From assembly GCA_016713625.1 (NCBI GenBank), contig JADJOT010000007.1, positions 1 through 64,000 of the forward strand: a stretch of DNA of 64,000 nt, in the 5' to 3' direction. Numbering within the stretch: position 1 is the first letter of the stretch; every line of letters begins with the position of its first letter. Position numbers and translations under genes: made by a program. This stretch comes from Candidatus Accumulibacter affinis. GTDB lineage: Bacteria; Pseudomonadota; Gammaproteobacteria; Burkholderiales; Rhodocyclaceae. The notes beneath the pieces are model-generated. The model was not told the origin of the DNA. It ran no database searches and saw only the letters and a list, made by a program, of their open reading frames with translations. Below are positions 45,611 to 53,563 of the stretch, one piece after another.

Positions 45611-46366
45611 GTGATCACATACGAATATCCTTTCAATGAACGCATACGCACGCTGTTGCGTCTGGAGGATTTGTTCCAGAAGGCCAGCAGTTTTCTGCAG
45701 CGGGATGGATCGCAGGAGCACCACGTAGTTCTGCTGACCCTGTTCGAAATCCTCGATGTGGCGGGGCGTGCCGATCTCAAGATGGATCTGATCCAGGAAC
45801 TCGAACGTCAGCGTCAGAGTCTGCTGGGTTTTCGCAACAACCCGGATATTTCGGAAGAAGCGCTCTCCGGCGCGCTCTACGAGATCGAGCACGCCTCGGC
45901 GGCGCTGCTCGGGATGACCGGCAAGATCGGTCAGCACCTTCGCGACAACGACTGGCTGATGAGCATCAAGAGCCGTGCCAGCATCCCCGGGGGCGTCTGC
46001 GAGTTCGATCTGCCGTCTTACCATTACTGGCGGCATCAAGACCCGGGTGTTCGGCGCGGCGCCCTGCTTGCGTGGCTGCAGCCGCTGCTGCCGCTGCGCG
46101 GCGCGTTGACCATCGTGCTCCGCCTGCTGCGCGCCAGCGGTCGCCCCGAGCACCACATAGCCGCTGGCGGTGCCTTCCAGTTGATGCTCGGCGGCAGCAG
46201 TTCGCAGATGGTGCGCATCTCACTCAAGCTGCACGATCCCTACATTCCTGAAATCAGCGCCAACAAGTACGCGCTGAATATCCGCTTTACCCGTCCCGAC
46301 AGCGATCATCGACCGCGTCATTGTGACAACGAGGTCGAGTTCGACATGCTGTTCTGCAACCTCTGA
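45611..46366 (+). CDS. zapD: Cell-division protein ZapD
   Basis: 251 aa. ITYEYPFNERIRTLLRLEDL is the ZapD (DUF1342/YacF) N-terminus, and CEFDLPSYHYWRHQDPGVRR is the conserved central segment. ZapD cross-links FtsZ filaments at the division ring in the cytoplasm. GTG at 45611 gives the family N-terminus. Intact. Confidence 0.94.
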   Translation: MITYEYPFNERIRTLLRLEDLFQKASSFLQRDGSQEHHVVLLTLFEILDVAGRADLKMDLIQELERQRQSLLGFRNNPDISEEALSGALYEIEHASAALLGMTGKIGQHLRDNDWLMSIKSRASIPGGVCEFDLPSYHYWRHQDPGVRRGALLAWLQPLLPLRGALTIVLRLLRASGRPEHHIAAGGAFQLMLGGSSSQMVRISLKLHDPYIPEISANKYALNIRFTRPDSDHRPRHCDNEVEFDMLFCNL

Positions 46367-46487
46367 CGGCCGGTTAGCGCAGCGAGTCGGCAGCAAGTCG
46401 CGCGTGGGCTGTTACCACGCAGGGTGGTTGCTCGCTCAGCTACCGGCGCCGCCACGATCAACCCGGATTGCCATCGGATTTCCACCC

Positions 46488-47705
46488 ATGCTGCGAACCA
46501 TGTTCCGCACTCTCAATCAGCCTGCCCTGTGGGCGATCACCTTGTCGGCCGCGGGTATCCTGATGGTGACCATGGGTGCCCGGCAGTCGCTCGGCCTTTT
46601 CCTCTCACCAATCAACACCAGCACCGGCCTCGGCGTCGCATCGATCAGCCTGGCGATGGCCGTTGGACAATTCACCTGGGGAGCCGTGCAGCCATTGGCC
46701 GGCGCTGCCGCCGATCGCTACGGGCCGGGTCGCGTGTTGCTGGCCGGGTTGCTGCTGCTGACCCTCGGCAGTGCGCTGACGCCGTTCATGAGCACTACCT
46801 GGGGACTGATCGTCTCGCTCGGCCTGTTCTCGGCGATTGGCTCCGGGGCGGGCAGCTTTTCGGTTCTCATCGGTGCGTCGAGCCAGCGCCTGCCACTCGA
46901 GGCGCGTGGTGCGGCTTCCGGGGTCATCAATGCCGGCGGCTCTTTCGGCCAATTCGTTTTCGCGCCGATCCTGCAGACACTGATCCAGCTTCTCGGCTGG
47001 ATGGGCGCCATGTGGTCCCTGGCCGTGATGACCCTGGCTGCCTTGCCGCTGGTGCGGGTGTTGTCGAAACCCGGCGAACACCTGCCAAAACACGTCAGCA
47101 GCGACGCCGGCCTCTGGCAAAGCGTACAGGAGGCGCTGGCTGATCGCAGCTATCAGTTCCTCAATCTGGGCTTCTTCACCTGTGGTTTCCACATTGCTTT
47201 TCTGGTGACCCACCTGCCAGGCGAGGTCGATCTTTGTGGACTGCCGTCGTCGGTGGCCAGTTGGTCGTTGGCGATCATCGGCCTGTTCAATATCTTCGGC
47301 AGTCTCTACGCGGGTTCGTGTGTTGCCCACTACCGCAGCAAGTATGTGCTGTTCTGGATGTACGCATCGCGCGCACTGATGGTCGCCCTGTACCTCGTGG
47401 CGCCGAAAACCGATCTGACCTTTTACCTTTTCGCGGCTGGACTCGGTTTCACGTGGCTGGCCACCGTGCCGCCGACTGCCGCCATCGTCGGCAAGCTGTT
47501 CGGTGTGCGCTACCTTGGTACCCTGTTTGGAATCTCGCTGCTATCGCACCAGATCGGCGGCTTCCTTGGCGCCTATCTTGGTGGCATCGCGCTGACGCGC
47601 TTCGGCGACTACACGTGGATGTGGTACGCCGACATCGCTCTCGCGGCGGCGGCGGCGCTGGTCAATCTGCCGATCCGGGAAGCGGCGCTGCCCAACGCCG
47701 CATGA
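46488..47705 (+). CDS. MFS transporter (YNFM/OFA-like)
   Basis: 405 aa, 12 hydrophobic helices. MGARQSLGLFLSPINTSTGL and AGAAADRYGPGRVLLAGLLL (motif A) are visible. The substrate is unknown; similar proteins export drugs or take up organic anions. ATG 46488 starts the family-like N-terminus; a second ATG lies 12 bases later. The GNAT gene follows 9 bases after its stop. Confidence 0.88.
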   Translation: MLRTMFRTLNQPALWAITLSAAGILMVTMGARQSLGLFLSPINTSTGLGVASISLAMAVGQFTWGAVQPLAGAAADRYGPGRVLLAGLLLLTLGSALTPFMSTTWGLIVSLGLFSAIGSGAGSFSVLIGASSQRLPLEARGAASGVINAGGSFGQFVFAPILQTLIQLLGWMGAMWSLAVMTLAALPLVRVLSKPGEHLPKHVSSDAGLWQSVQEALADRSYQFLNLGFFTCGFHIAFLVTHLPGEVDLCGLPSSVASWSLAIIGLFNIFGSLYAGSCVAHYRSKYVLFWMYASRALMVALYLVAPKTDLTFYLFAAGLGFTWLATVPPTAAIVGKLFGVRYLGTLFGISLLSHQIGGFLGAYLGGIALTRFGDYTWMWYADIALAAAAALVNLPIREAALPNAA

Positions 47706-47714
47706 GGAACTGAC

Positions 47715-48464
47715 ATGCCTGCCACGAATCCTTTTGGACAGCCGGTGGGTGAAGCGCTCGCCGACTGGAGACCACCGCTCCACCCTCAAGGTCTGGTGCT
47801 GGAGGGCGCTTTGCCCGCCTTGAACCGCTCGACGTCGACCGGCATGCCGCCAGCCTGCACGCCGCCAACGCCCTGGCCGCCGATGCGCGCAACTGGACCT
47901 ACCTGCCGTATGGCCCTTTTGACTGTCTCGACGCCTACCGATCATGGATCGAAACCAGCTGTTGCGGTCACGATCCACTCTTCTATGCGGTCATCGAAGG
48001 GGCCTCCGGGATGGCCCTGGGAGTCGCAAGCTACTTGCGGATTGCTCCCGAGAGTGGGTCGATCGAAGTCGGCCACATCAATTTCTCGCCTCGCCTGCAG
48101 CGTACCGCCGCCGCCACCGAAGCAATGATTCTGCTGATGAGACATGCGTTTGAACTTGGCTACCGGCGCTATGAGTGGAAATGCGATGCACTGAATGCGC
48201 CTTCACCGCGCAGCTGCCCAACGCCTTGGTCTCTCTTTCGAGGGCATCTTCCGGCAAGCGACGGTGGTCAAGGGGCGCAATCGGGACACCGCCTGGTACG
48301 CAACAATCGACAAGGAGTGGCCAGCGCTGACCGCGGCTTTCTCGCGCTGGCTTGATCCTGCCAATTTCGATGCCGCCGGACGTCAGCGCACTGCACTTTC
48401 GGCGATGACGCGGTCGATCGCGAGGACTGGCACGGGCAGCGGAGCCGACGGCGATGGTTTGTAA
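47715..48464 (+). pseudogene. GNAT-family N-acetyltransferase, two frameshifts
   Basis: Pieces in order: NPFGQPVGEALADWRPPLHP, then (one base missing near 47808) FARLEPLDVDRHAASLHAAN, YRSWIETSCCGHDPLFYAVI, EVGHINFSPRLQRTAAATEA (acetyl-CoA binding), then (extra C near 48205) RAAAQRLGLSFEGIFRQATV and a tail to 48464. This is the RimJ-type GNAT layout of about 248 aa. It would acetylate an amine or protein N-terminus. Broken as written. Confidence 0.8.
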
Positions 48465-48753
48465 GGGTGATCGTGCAATCCCCAAGCCTTGGGTTCCGCC
48501 CCAGACCCCGTGCTCGCCGCGACGCCGCCGCCGGGTGAGCAACGTAGACCAGGTGGCGTTCGGTGTCATAGACCTCCTGCGTTCGGCGTCGTCACCGACG
48601 GTCTCGATGCACGCCTGTAAGGGGATGACCTCGTCGCGGTATTCCTCCCAGCCCATGTTTAGCGTGCGCCGTGCCAAGGCGCTGTCTTTCAGCGGGAGCG
48701 AATCCCGCCCGGCAGCTTTCGCTCCGACCGGTAGCCGCTGGAACAGTCGTGGA

Positions 48754-49574
48754 GTCGGGTAGCCGCAGTGCATTGCTGCACTGCGGCCCCCTAAGAACCG
48801 TACTGGCGCCTCACGACGCATACGGCTCAAGCCTCTCAAAGGCATCTTGCGACACCCGGTTTCGCTAACATCTGCTACGCCTTCACAATACACGTTACCA
48901 GCCTTCTTACGCGATGATGATCGTCACGCCGAAAAGTGCACACGCCCGTGGTGCAGCGTTCATTTGCTTTCCTTCCGTTAAGAAGGTTCTGGTCCCTTTC
49001 TTGTGAAAAGAGACCATGAGGAAGTCTGCCCGATTTCTCGTGGGGTGATATTTCAACCCCTATCCTCTCCATTACAGAAAGGCATTCGCTTTTTCCTCAA
49101 TCCTTTGCCCGCCGTGCCAACAGTGTCCCTTGCGGTTCACCTGCCGTTTCCGGCGGCACTACGGGTTTACCCTGTTCCGCATAAATTCCCGAGTGGGGCG
49201 GATCCCTCCTTTTCGCCGGCGGCTTTACGTCCATGATGGCTTAGTTACTAGAAACCATTCCCTACCGCTTACCTTTTGGTGCAAGCCTGTCAGCACATTT
49301 GGCTTGTTCCGCTTGACGACGTTTAACGGAGATTCACGTGTGTTGATCGTACCCACTCATCCCTAGCCCCTCACCGCCTTTGTGCTAGCAGATTCGGCTT
49401 TCCCTCGCGGGTCGGCGTATCGAACAATTCGACGGGCACATTGTCCCCAGAGCTTCATACCGAGCTGTTACCGGCTCCGCATGTCTGGGTAGGGAACAGT
49501 TGATGGAACAACTGGTTTCATCAGGGCATAGTACCTCCTGTAAAACAGAAATCTATGCGACTTTCAGGTCGCAC
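48754..49574 (-). mobile_element. ORF-less group II intron
   Basis: On the minus strand the 821-nt element begins GTGCGACCTGAAAGTCGC and ends in a domain V hairpin (GAGCCGTATGCG ... CAGTACGGTTC, about 48791-48827) and a domain VI hairpin (GCCGCAGTGCA ... TGCACTGCGGC), finishing CTACCCGAC. These are the hallmark ends and catalytic core of a bacterial group II intron. The reverse transcriptase ORF normally in domain IV is absent; only an 18-codon ORF starting at a good ribosome site (GGAAGG) remains near 48955. The RNA could self-splice but needs a helper to move. Confidence 0.88.
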
Positions 49575-49683
49575 GGCAACAAAGCGGCTGAAGCCTTTGG
49601 TGTAGAGGGTCCTGTAAGGGACTTGGCGACCATGCAGGCCGGAATGCGAATGAACACTGAGCAGGCCTCGAAAAGAGCGCTGC

Positions 49684-49970
49684 GGAGTTCCGGCCGGCGA
49701 AATCGAGGCGGCGGTGATCGCACAGGTCAGGAAGGTTCTGCAGGCACCCGAAGTGATGTCGCAGGCCATCCGCGAGGTGGTGGGCGCTTGATCCCGCTGC
49801 AGTCGATTGAGCCGGTGTGGGATGAACGGTTCCCCGCCGAGCAGGCGCGGATCGTTCAACTGTTGGTGGAACGGGTGACGGTTAGTCCGACAGGCCTGCG
49901 CATTGACATGAAGACGGCGGGGATGAGGGAACTGATTCAGTCGGTGATGCCAGAGAGGAAGGCTGCGTGA
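49684..49970 (+). pseudogene. Serine recombinase C-terminal remnant
   Basis: GVPAGEIEAAVIAQVRKVLQ and PEVMSQAIREVVG end at a TGA near 49789; a shifted frame continues SIEPVWDERFPAEQARIVQL and LLVERVTVSPTGLRIDMKTA to 49970. This is the C-terminal zinc-ribbon/coiled-coil part of a large serine recombinase; the resolvase domain is gone. The group II intron sits about 110 bases upstream. Confidence 0.75.
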
Positions 49971-50360
49971 TGGACAGCGATGTCATTTCGGTCGATTTGC
50001 CAATCACCTTCAAGCGGCGGGGTGGGCGCAAGGTGATCGTATTGCCGGATGGGACACAGGGCAGCCCGGCGCCAATGGCTACCATCGACAACACGATGAT
50101 CAAGGCGATTGCTCGAGCATTTCGGTGGCAGAAGCTGCTGGAAAACGGAACCTACGGATGCCTGGAGGAGATCGCCAGGGCGTAGAAGATCGGGGCGTCG
50201 TTTGTGAGTCGTTTGATGCGGCTGGCGTTGCTGGCGCTGGACATCGTGGAAGCCATTCTTGCGGGCAAGCAGCCTGCGAACCTGACATTGAAGGATTTGA
50301 TGGCGCCGTTTCGGGTGGAGTGGGAAGGGGCAGAGGGTCCAATTCGGGGTGAGTGGTGGG
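49967..50360 (+). pseudogene. Recombinase-associated helix-turn-helix protein, amber stop
   Basis: ATG overlaps the recombinase stop (TGATG). LPITFKRRGGRKVIVLPDGT matches the N-terminus of the gene at 34058. TAG at 50183-50185 follows EEIARA, and the same frame continues KIGASFVSRLMRLALLALDI, VEAILAGKQPANLTLKDLMA and PFRVEWEG, the helix-turn-helix half. The partner recombinase is also dead. Confidence 0.65.
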
Positions 50361-50462
50361 GAATGACATGTCTCCGAAGCCACCTCAAAAAAGGTGCGGC
50401 GCCCTACAGTCGTCGCTTACCGCTTACAATCGCGATCGGACACCGCCACCCTCACGACGGTC

Positions 50463-50502
50463 AGCCCAACAATGTCTGTGGCGAGACAGCAGCAGTTGGG
50501 CT
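50463..50502. repeat. attC-like palindrome upstream of the NYN gene
   Basis: AGCCCAAC and GTTGGGCT are perfect outer arms; inside, TGTCT and AGACA pair around GTGGCG, with unpaired bases between the two stems. Outer arms fit the RYYYAAC/GTTRRRY consensus of integron recombination sites, but 40 bases is short for attC and no integrase is present. A terminator without T-tract or an RNA structure are alternatives. Confidence 0.35.
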
Positions 50503-50546
50503 CGCTCGTTCCCGGCGGCAGATAAACACCATTGGTTAGACGCGCT

Positions 50547-51368
50547 ATGAGCACATCGCCCGCATCATCAAGCCCGAGCGTCGGAGATGAACCGACCAAA
50601 CGACTCGCAGTCCTGATTGACGCTGATAACGCGCAGGCCGCAGTAATAGAAGCCTTGCTCGAAGAGGTCGCCCGATTTGGTGAGGCGACAGTGCGTCGAA
50701 TCTACGGTGACTTCACCTCTCCGGCCAGCGCTTCCTGGAAGAAATTCCTGAACAAGCATTCGATCAAGCCTTTGCAACAGTTCGCGTATACAACTGGCAA
50801 GAATGCAACCGACAGCGCGATGATCATCGACGCGATGGATCTGCTGTACACGCGTAGGTTTGACGGATTCTGCCTGGTGACCAGCGACAGTGACTTCACT
50901 GGACTTGCAGTCCGTCTCCGCGAGGAGGGCCTTCAGGTTTTTGGGTTTGGGGAGCAAAAAACACCCGAACCGTTCCGTAACGCCTGCCACAAGTTCATCT
51001 TCACCGAGGTCCTTCGCACACCAGATGTTGCAACCATATCCGGAAAGCCAGCGGCCGGCGGTGCAATCGTGGCAGAGGCATCCCATAAGTCTGAGGTTGC
51101 GCCATCGTCCATCTCACGACCACCGTTTCCCGAGAAGTTTCTGATGGAGGCTCTCGACAAATCCGTCGACGATGCTGGCTGGGCAAATCTTGGAACCTTC
51201 GGAAGTTACCTTCAGAAGATTCAGCCAGACTTTGATTCACGCATCTACGGCTACAAGAAGCTCTCTGACCTAGTACGCGACAGGCCAGACCTCTTCGTAA
51301 CGGAGGAACGACCGACACCCAGCAGCAACTACAAAGTCCTCTATGTTCGAGCGAACACGGGTGTTTAG
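50547..51368 (+). CDS. NYN-domain (LabA/DUF88) ribonuclease with OST-HTH/LOTUS domain
   Basis: 273 aa. RLAVLIDADNAQAAVIEALL (residues 18-38) and DSAMIIDAMDLLYTRRFDGF with LVTSDSDFTGLAVRLRE supply the acidic PIN-like catalytic set of NYN nucleases. The C-terminal segment (AGWANLGTFGSYLQKIQPDF, YGYKKLSDLVRDRPDLF) is an OST-HTH/LOTUS RNA-binding domain. It probably cleaves or processes RNA. ATG 50547 comes 44 bases after the attC-like palindrome; it is intact within a region of relics. Confidence 0.88.
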   Translation: MSTSPASSSPSVGDEPTKRLAVLIDADNAQAAVIEALLEEVARFGEATVRRIYGDFTSPASASWKKFLNKHSIKPLQQFAYTTGKNATDSAMIIDAMDLLYTRRFDGFCLVTSDSDFTGLAVRLREEGLQVFGFGEQKTPEPFRNACHKFIFTEVLRTPDVATISGKPAAGGAIVAEASHKSEVAPSSISRPPFPEKFLMEALDKSVDDAGWANLGTFGSYLQKIQPDFDSRIYGYKKLSDLVRDRPDLFVTEERPTPSSNYKVLYVRANTGV

Positions 51369-51491
51369 TCAGATGGCCGACGCACCTCCGCCATCTGCGT
51401 TCAGTCTGGCCAACGACACAGCGCCGACAGCGAACGGTTTCACAAAGGCGCGCCTCGTTCGACCGATCAACTGAGCGGGTAAGAGGTCGGC

Positions 51492-51703
51492 ATGACCCGT
51501 TCTGAACTCAGCGCTCGCCTCGCCGCACACTCACACTTCGCGCAACTCACCGCCAAAGATGCTGAACTCGGTCAAGGCCATCCTGGACGCGTTGAGTGAA
51601 GCACTGGCGAAAGGCAACCGGATAGAAATTCGCGGGTTCGGCAGCTTCGCACTGAACTAGAGGCCGCCGCGAAGCGGGCGCAATCCGAAGACAGGAGACA
51701 CGG
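51492..51703 (+). pseudogene. HU/IHF-type DNA-binding protein, broken copy
   Basis: Nucleotide-similar to the HU gene at 53069 from ATG to about the NPKTG region. Two bases are missing after GAACTC (near 51569), TAC has become TAG in LNY (51658-51660), and the 3' end is missing: the sequence passes into the DUF6398 gene, whose ribosome site AGGAGA lies in former HU sequence. Confidence 0.8.
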
Positions 51704-52231
51704 ATGGTCACGTCCATGTCCCAGAGAATCCCCAAGGCCATGGCAGAGAAGTTCGCTGCCATCACGACACTGAGCGACGCCTTCTGCCACGAGAAGCTCA
51801 ACGAGGAGTACCGTGAACTGATCCACCAGGTGGTCGGTGCCCTTGCCAGGAAACGGCCATCACCTCTGTTACGCGGTATGGAGAAGGTCTGGGCGGCCGC
51901 TGCTGTGCATGCGGTTGGGCGGATCAATTTTCTGGACGACCCTTCCCAGACGCCGCACTGCAAGCCCAGCGTGATCTACGGATATTTCGGGATTGCTGAA
52001 AGCACCGGGCAGAACAAGTCCAAGGAAATCCGGGAAGCTCTCAAGATGGGCTCCTTCTCGCCTGACTGGACGTTGCCGAGTCGCCTCACGAAGAATCCGC
52101 TCGTTTGGATGCTGAATGTCAATGGTTTCATGGTGGACATCCGTCGCGCGCCGGTAGAAGTGCAGCGGATGGCCTTTGAGAAAGGCCTGATTCCGTTCAT
52201 TCCCGCCCAGCAGCCGGAACAGACAAAATGA
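51704..52231 (+). CDS. DUF6398 protein
   Basis: 175 aa. IPKAMAEKFAAITTLSDAFC and EYRELIHQVVGALARKRPSP match my recollection of the DUF6398 N-terminal region; the rest is helical, with PSVIYGYFGIAESTGQNKSK near the centre. Function is unknown. ATG 51704 has AGGAGA upstream; an internal ATG 12 bases later is possible. It sits between an HU relic and a recombinase-partner fragment. Confidence 0.7.
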   Translation: MVTSMSQRIPKAMAEKFAAITTLSDAFCHEKLNEEYRELIHQVVGALARKRPSPLLRGMEKVWAAAAVHAVGRINFLDDPSQTPHCKPSVIYGYFGIAESTGQNKSKEIREALKMGSFSPDWTLPSRLTKNPLVWMLNVNGFMVDIRRAPVEVQRMAFEKGLIPFIPAQQPEQTK

Positions 52232-52309
52232 GCCGAATGTTGGAAGCCGCAGGACCGAGCCATTGCTACCATGCGGACGTGCAAAGCGAGTCACGGGCGC
52301 GTGTCTCGT

Positions 52310-52425
52310 CAGTCGCCCTATCCGGCTGGCGTTGCTGGCACCTGACCTTGAAGGATTTGATGCTGCCCTTTCCGGTGGAGTGGGCGGGGCAGAGGGAGCG
52401 GTTTGGGGTTGGTGGTGTGGGGTGA
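52310..52425 (+). pseudogene. Fragment of recombinase-associated gene
   Basis: Nucleotides from about 52319 repeat the end of the gene at 49967 (GGCGTTGCTGGC, then a deletion, then LTLKDLM and PFPVEWAGQRERFG). The middle VEAILAGKQPAN segment is deleted. A shared GTCGCTTAC motif follows both copies. Confidence 0.55.
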
Positions 52426-52588
52426 GTGCAGGCGTTGTTCCGCTGATCGTTGTCGCTTACAATGCACCCTGTGGCTGCCCTCCCGAGCTTCAGGCCAGCG
52501 GGCTCTATCTGCGCCGACTACAGCCTTGCGGTTGAGGAAGGTATTGTCGGCGCGGCAAGTGAATGCCCTGTCAGTTCAGAGACGTAGA

Positions 52589-52909
52589 ATGCAGCACTCG
52601 ACTTGGACCGAAGCGGAAAAGAAGATCGCGAGACGCGTGTTCAACGCAGCGCTCCAACGCGAACTGGTACAGGTCATGGCGGAGTTCAAGAGGCGGGCCG
52701 CTGGCGCCAGTGACCCAGACGACATCTGGTCAGTCCAGGAATACCTGGCGGAAACCCGACGTCAGATCGACACGAAGTACGACTTTCGTTACTCGCAATT
52801 GCTTATCGTCTTCGGAAGGCTCCTGCGAGAGAACCGTATTGAAGAGGGCGATCTCACTGGTCTTTCGGACGAAAAGCTCAGGTATGTGCGGAGCGTCGCC
52901 TCTCTCTGA
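52589..52909 (+). CDS. Hypothetical helical protein (106 aa)
   Basis: MQHSTWTEAEKKIARRVFNA begins an all-helical protein containing DFRYSQLLIVFGRLLRENRI. I do not recognise a family name. It is intact and starts a few bases after an ACGTAGAATG motif that also precedes the HU gene at 53069, suggesting related promoters. It may be a cargo gene of the cassette-like region. Confidence 0.6.
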   Translation: MQHSTWTEAEKKIARRVFNAALQRELVQVMAEFKRRAAGASDPDDIWSVQEYLAETRRQIDTKYDFRYSQLLIVFGRLLRENRIEEGDLTGLSDEKLRYVRSVASL

Positions 52910-53068
52910 CCAAAGGGCAAAGAGAAATCTCTTCTCCAGCGAACGGCAACCGAATTGGCACGGGGAGGTTGGCCTGCGACCACACCACCCACCGTGCTGG
53001 TGCTCAGCAGACCGTTCAACGAGAGGTTGCTGGTCGTTTGACCCCGGAAGACCACGTAGAATGTCGGC

Positions 53069-53563
53069 ATGACCCGTTCCGAACTCATCATTCGCCTCGC
53101 CGCACACCCACACTTCGCCCAACTCACCGCCAAAGACGCTGAACTCTCGGTCAAGGCCATCCTGGAAGGGATGAGCGAGGCGCTGGCTCGGGGAGATCGG
53201 ATAGAAATCCGCGGTATCGGGAGCTTCGCGCTGAACTACAGACCGCCGCGAAACGGGCGCAATCCAAAGACAGGTGAGACAGTACCGGTGCCAGCGAAAA
53301 AGGTACCTCACTTCACGGCGGGCAAGGAACTACATGTCAGGTTGAATCACCACCCCCGAGAAAGCTGCTCCTTCACCGCTTGGGGATCAAGGACCAAAGA
53401 GCAGCTTTCCCAGTCCGCATCCTCAACCTTGCTGTATTTCGTATCAAACGGATTGCGGGTAGCCGCGGCCCGGTCAATGAGCTGGTGGGCTTCCTGTTCC
53501 TCGTCCAGCGCAATCTTGACCCAGACATCTTCCAAGGTGTCAGGTATCTGGCCAAATAGCTGA
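53069..53563 (+). CDS. HU/IHF-beta-like DNA-binding protein with lost native stop
   Basis: MTRSELIIRLAAHPHFAQLT and GSFALNYRPPRNGRNPKTGE are the IHF-beta/HU motifs, ending with FTAGKELHVRLN at about residue 92, where a stop is expected. Instead the frame continues about 70 residues, antisense to the 3' end of the helicase gene starting at 53347. The tail is not HU-like, so a rearrangement probably joined the two. DNA bending by the N-terminal 92 residues could survive. Confidence 0.8.
   Translation: MTRSELIIRLAAHPHFAQLTAKDAELSVKAILEGMSEALARGDRIEIRGIGSFALNYRPPRNGRNPKTGETVPVPAKKVPHFTAGKELHVRLNHHPRESCSFTAWGSRTKEQLSQSASSTLLYFVSNGLRVAAARSMSWWASCSSSSAILTQTSSKVSGIWPNS

Noticed and set aside
34058..50360. 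Reassigned TAG or TGA codons as an alternative genetic code
   Set aside because: Ordinary genes in the window end in TAG and TGA, and the internal stops are confined to mobile or toxin genes and one ATPase.
50463..50502. Firm annotation as an integron attC site
   Set aside because: Only 40 bases, single copy, no integrase; kept only as a weak hypothesis.
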